Source: Eubacteriales bacterium mix99
GTDB taxonomy: Bacteria; Bacillota; Clostridia; Caldicoprobacterales; DTU083
DNA length: 64,000 nt
Reading direction: 5' to 3'
Assembly (NCBI GenBank): GCA_038396605.1
Contig: CP121690.1
Span: 2,694,356-2,758,355, forward strand
Shown piece by piece: positions 60,783-64,000 of this stretch. The position numbers were made by a program, and so were the translations under genes. The notes under the pieces are model-generated. The model had not been told where the DNA came from and ran no database searches. It worked only from the letters and a program-made list of their open reading frames with translations. The first letter of the stretch is position 1. Each line of letters starts with the position of its first letter.

Positions 60783-61862
60783 TTATGATTGATGGGGTAA
60801 TTTGCTATCGGTCGTTGCTTGAGGGAACCAACGCTTCGTTTTATTGACAAACTTGACAAGCAGAAGCATTACGGGAACCTCGGTTAATACCCCGACAGTA
60901 CAAACAAGAACCACCGGTGAATCCACACCAAAGAGTGCTATTGCGACTGCCACTGATAATTCAAAGAAATCAGAAGCAGCAATCAGAGAAGCGGGTGCTG
61001 CAATATCACGAGGTAATTTTGCTGCTTTACTTACGGCATATGTCAAGGCAAATGAAATGGTATTCTGAAGAACAAGCGGTACAGCAATTAACAGTACATA
61101 AAGAGGATTTTTTACAATAATATCTCCTTGGAATATAAAGATAATAACAAGTGTCAATAGCAAACCGATAGTTGTTACACCATCAAACTTAGTCACAAAC
61201 TTTTTATTGAAATAATCTTCACCCTTATGCTTTGTAATTAAAACTCGGGACAGAACACCTGCGACCAAAGGTATTACCACAAATAAGACAATTGACATAA
61301 TAAGGATACCAATTGGTAGCACCACATTATTAATGCCAAGCAAGAACTGAACGATTGGTACAAACAATACTAAAATAAGCAAATCATTGACAGAAACCTG
61401 AACGAGCGTTTGTGCGGGATTGCCTTTTGTCAACGTACTCCAAACAAACACCATAGCGGTACAAGGTGCTGCTCCTAACAACACAGCTCCCGTTACAAAA
61501 TCTGTTGCTAAATTTGCCGGAATGATGGAACTAAATATATACTGAAAAAATACCGTAGCCAATCCAAACATCAGAAAGGGCTTAATACCCCAACTTGCAA
61601 GGGTAGATATGATGACGCCTTGCGGATTCTTTCCTACATTTTTTACAGACTTAAAATCAACTTTTAACATCATTGGATAAATCATAATCCACATAAGTAT
61701 TGCAAGAGGAATGTTCTGACCACCTATTTGCATACTTTCTAAAATCGAACGAACCCCCGGTAAAAACCTGCCAATTAAAATCCCCACAGCCATACATAGT
61801 AAGACCCAAACTGTAAGATACTTCTCAAAGAAACTAATACCTTGTGTTTTTTCATTGCTCAT
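60783..61862 (-). CDS. acr3: Acr3-family arsenite efflux carrier
   Basis: 359 residues with ten membrane segments. Family blocks are FFEKYLTVWVLLCMAVGILIG, GAAPCTAMVFVWSTLTKGNP (with the essential Cys) and ALFGVDSPVVLVCTVGVLTEVPVML in part. It exports arsenite, either by itself or with ArsA. It lies between arsR and arsD. Confidence 0.95.
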   Translation of the reverse strand: MSNEKTQGISFFEKYLTVWVLLCMAVGILIGRFLPGVRSILESMQIGGQNIPLAILMWIMIYPMMLKVDFKSVKNVGKNPQGVIISTLASWGIKPFLMFGLATVFFQYIFSSIIPANLATDFVTGAVLLGAAPCTAMVFVWSTLTKGNPAQTLVQVSVNDLLILVLFVPIVQFLLGINNVVLPIGILIMSIVLFVVIPLVAGVLSRVLITKHKGEDYFNKKFVTKFDGVTTIGLLLTLVIIFIFQGDIIVKNPLYVLLIAVPLVLQNTISFALTYAVSKAAKLPRDIAAPASLIAASDFFELSVAVAIALFGVDSPVVLVCTVGVLTEVPVMLLLVKFVNKTKRWFPQATTDSKLPHQS

Positions 61863-61968
61863 AATAATATCTCCTCAAATGCCTATATAGGCCATTAAAC
61901 TTATTTTTTACTTTTTGTTACTTTGTTGCTTCGGTGTGAACTTAATATTCTTAAAGCCAAATACCTCC

Positions 61969-62304
61969 TTAACAACATTGATTATCTGATTTTTTATTTT
62001 TACACTTTTTGCAAATGCAATCTTCTTCCTCGGAAGTTATGCCAGTAAAAAAAGCTATGATATCATTTGTTTTTTCCTTGTTTAACGTATACCTCATCCA
62101 TGCCCCGTCGCGTGCTCCATTTACAAGTCCGCTTTCTGTTAAAATTTTCATATGATAACTAAGAGTGGATTGGGAAATACTGAATTCTTCTAATATATCA
62201 CATGCGCACATTTCTCCACATGATAGCATATCAATAATCTTTAACCGTGTTTCATCTGACATAGCCTTAATTGCAGGTACATATTCAGAATATAATCGCT
62301 CCAT
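61969..62304 (-). CDS. arsR: ArsR-family arsenic-responsive repressor
   Basis: 111 residues with a winged helix: KAMSDETRLKIIDML, the metal-site motif GEMCACDIL in the recognition region, and SQSTLSYHMKILTESGLV. A C-terminal Cys group (CICKKCKNKKSDNQCC) may give extra metal binding. It releases its promoter when arsenite binds. First gene of the operon, with GGAGG upstream. Confidence 0.95.
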   Translation of the reverse strand: MERLYSEYVPAIKAMSDETRLKIIDMLSCGEMCACDILEEFSISQSTLSYHMKILTESGLVNGARDGAWMRYTLNKEKTNDIIAFFTGITSEEEDCICKKCKNKKSDNQCC

Positions 62305-62368
62305 AAAATTACCTCCCTATATATTTATATGTATCAATGACATCGAAGGTTCTCGATATCCTAAAATA

Positions 62369-62397
62369 ATAATATCAAGCATATCGATAGTTGTCAA
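62369..62397 (-). promoter_or_regulatory. Promoter/operator of the ars operon
   Basis: On the minus strand TTGACA (62392-62397) and TATTAT (62369-62374) are 17 bases apart. The spacer holds the palindrome TATCGATA (62382-62389), and ATCGA-N6-TCGAT (62342-62357) lies downstream; either could be the ArsR site. Confidence 0.75.
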
Positions 62398-62433
62398 TAT
62401 GTATTAATTAAAATTCGCAAAAAAGTTACAGAC

Positions 62434-62474
62434 AAAAAGCACACCCCCAAAACATTATTGTTTAAAGGGTGTGC
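62434..62474 (-). terminator. Terminator of the serine recombinase gene
   Basis: On the minus strand GCACACCC and GGGTGTGC form an eight-pair stem followed by five T, 18 bases after the recombinase stop. Confidence 0.75.
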
Positions 62475-62492
62475 CGCATTTTTCGGTTTTAA

Positions 62493-64000
62493 TCAGATTT
62501 CTACTTCAATTCCTGACTTAAACCTAACAACTACGTTGTTTTCAAATATAGTTGCTTTCTCAACTAAGAGCCTTACCAATTCTTCATCATAATTGAGGCT
62601 CTGGTCGACGTGTTTTTCTATAAACTCCATCATCTCTGTAATTCGTTCTTTCTCACCTTGGCTTTCCGCCTCCGCCGTAAGGATGGCTTGCTTTCTTTCG
62701 CTAAGAGCCTGTATTTCATCAGCAAGTTTTTCATAGTCCTTGCCGGAATTAGCATAGCTGATGAGTTCCATCTGTTTCTCTTCCATTTGCTTGTCAATGT
62801 TGGCAATGGCTTGTTCATTGCTCTCGCGGACCAACGACTCAATATTCTCTCGTAAAATCGCAATCATCGATTCGCCACCGCTAAGAACCTGGTTAAATGC
62901 ATCTGTTACTGCAGCATGGAGGTCTTCCTCAGAAATAGTCCTTGATGTGCAACCTTTCGGCCCATCTTCCAATCGTGTAACGCATCTCCATACAGTAGAC
63001 TTCTTGCCACGGTTGTTCCAATAAGTCCGTCTATAAATGTCTCCACAATCACTACAAAAGGTGATGGAGGATAATGCATACTTACTACTATATATCCTTC
63101 TCCTTCCTTCTTTGCCTTTGAATAAAAGGCTCCTGCGTTTCATTTCTTCTTGCACTTGCAGATATAACTCTCTTGGAATGATATAGCCTCGTGATTATTC
63201 TCAACATAATATTGTGGAACGATGCCTTCATTTTTGACACGCTTTTTTGTTAGGAAATCCACCGTGTAAGTTTTCTGTAACAGTGCATCTCCCATGTACT
63301 TTTCGTTCTGCAGTATCTTTTGGACTGTTTCTGGTCTCCATTTTGAATTGCCCGCCGCTGTGTAAATTCCGTCTTTCATCAAACCCTTACAAATTCCTGC
63401 GAGGCTCTCGCCCTCAAGGTACTCTCTGAAAATTCGCTTTACAACCTCAGCACCTTTTGGCTCAATGATAAGGTTTCCATCCTCGTCCTTTGTATATCCA
63501 AGAAATCGGTTATGGTTGACCTGCACTTTGCCTTGTTGGTATCTATATTGAAGGCCAAGTTTAACATTCTGTGAAAGTGACTGACTTTCCTGTTGTGCTA
63601 AGGACGCCATAATGGTAAGGAGCACCTCACCCTTGGCATCCATTGTATTAATATTTTCCTTTTCAAAATATACCGGAATGTTCTTTGCCTTTAGCTCACG
63701 AATGTACTTTAGACAATCCAAGGTGTTACGAGCAAATCGGCTAATGGATTTGGTAATAATCATGTCAATGTTGCCCGCCATGCATTCATCTATCATACGG
63801 TTAAACTCATCACGCTTTTTCGTGTTTGTGCCTGAGATACCATCATCAGCAAAGATGCCTGCGAATTCCCATTCAGTATTTTTCCTAATGAAATCTGTGT
63901 AATGCTCCACCTGTGCCTCGTAACTTGTAGCCTGTTCATCTGTATCCGTAGAAACACGACAGTAGGCTGCAACTCTGAGTTTCGGTATATTTTCTGTTGA
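62493..64000 (-). pseudogene. Large serine recombinase, frameshifted and cut by the window end
   Basis: The frame enters from the right edge with [14 protein letters not shown], holding the catalytic Ser, and continues through [38 protein letters not shown] and the recombinase domain ([19 protein letters not shown]). Near 63180-63187 (ATAT) the frame shifts: it ends [10 protein letters not shown], while the other frame goes on with [20 protein letters not shown], the zinc-ribbon (CSDCGDIYRR), a coiled coil and the tail KSGIEVEI. Removing an extra AT restores one protein. Such recombinases move large elements; the ars operon may be the cargo or a neighbour. Confidence 0.9.

Noticed and set aside
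1-64000. CRISPR arrays, rRNA, tRNA and riboswitches
   Set aside because: No regularly spaced repeats, no rRNA-like blocks, no cloverleaf and no known riboswitch core were found on reading both strands; a covariance-model scan would be the decisive test.

Overview
The window looks like a chromosomal stretch of an anaerobic Bacillota, most likely class Clostridia. Supporting signs are AGGAGG-type ribosome binding sites, sigma-A promoters of the TTGACA-N17-TATTAT kind, a class III (oxygen-sensitive) ribonucleotide reductase locus, butanol-dehydrogenase-like and OYE-type reductases, DUF512 and DUF1848 radical-SAM-like proteins, and IS66, IS1634 and ISLre2-type insertion sequences. No rRNA, tRNA or CRISPR array was seen. 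Nearly all genes after base 2,600 lie on the minus strand.

Region 1 (1-30,000) is mainly metabolism and transport. It starts with the end of a heterodimeric ABC exporter pair. Next come a very large secreted subtilisin-like protease interrupted by one frameshift, a sugar ABC uptake operon under a LacI-family repressor with a clear promoter and operator, a DUF512 protein, an SDR oxidoreductase and a nitrilase-family amidohydrolase. These are followed by an unusual operon (P-type cation ATPase plus two TrkA/RCK proteins, no Trk/Ktr channel, a 17-bp palindrome at its start), DUF1848, an iron alcohol dehydrogenase, an MFS carrier, a second heterodimeric ABC exporter and an OYE-type flavin reductase. 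Short gene relics sit in the spaces.

Region 2 (30,200-41,700) is a one-direction defence island. In order of transcription it has a small helix-turn-helix protein, an Eco57I-like DNA methyltransferase, a GIY-YIG/DEAH-helicase/MTase-like fusion, an ADP-ribosylglycohydrolase fused to a long unknown C-terminal part, McrB, McrC and a 59-residue zinc-ribbon ORF that overlaps mcrC by four bases. An ISLre2-like element sits directly upstream of its promoter.

Region 3 (43,600-47,200) is a compact four-gene operon: a small GIY-YIG protein, a DUF6530-like protein, a MoxR-type AAA+/VWA fusion and an XRE regulator with a desulfoferrodoxin-like tail. I recognise the domains but know no function for the set. 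It is the best candidate here for an undescribed system.

Region 4 (47,200-57,700) is a graveyard of mobile DNA. It holds two serine-recombinase tails facing each other, an anti-sigma-like gene behind a sigma factor whose 5' half was replaced by a DUF6431 fragment, an IS1634-family element between two 148-bp direct repeats, a GC-rich broken nrdD with an intact nrdG, and an ABC permease cut by an IS66 element.

Region 5 (57,700-64,000) is an arsenic-resistance operon (arsR-acr3-DUF2703::arsD-arsA-arsC) next to a frameshifted large serine recombinase that runs off the window. Several genes carry single small indels in short runs. Whether these are decay or sequencing error cannot be told from the sequence alone.
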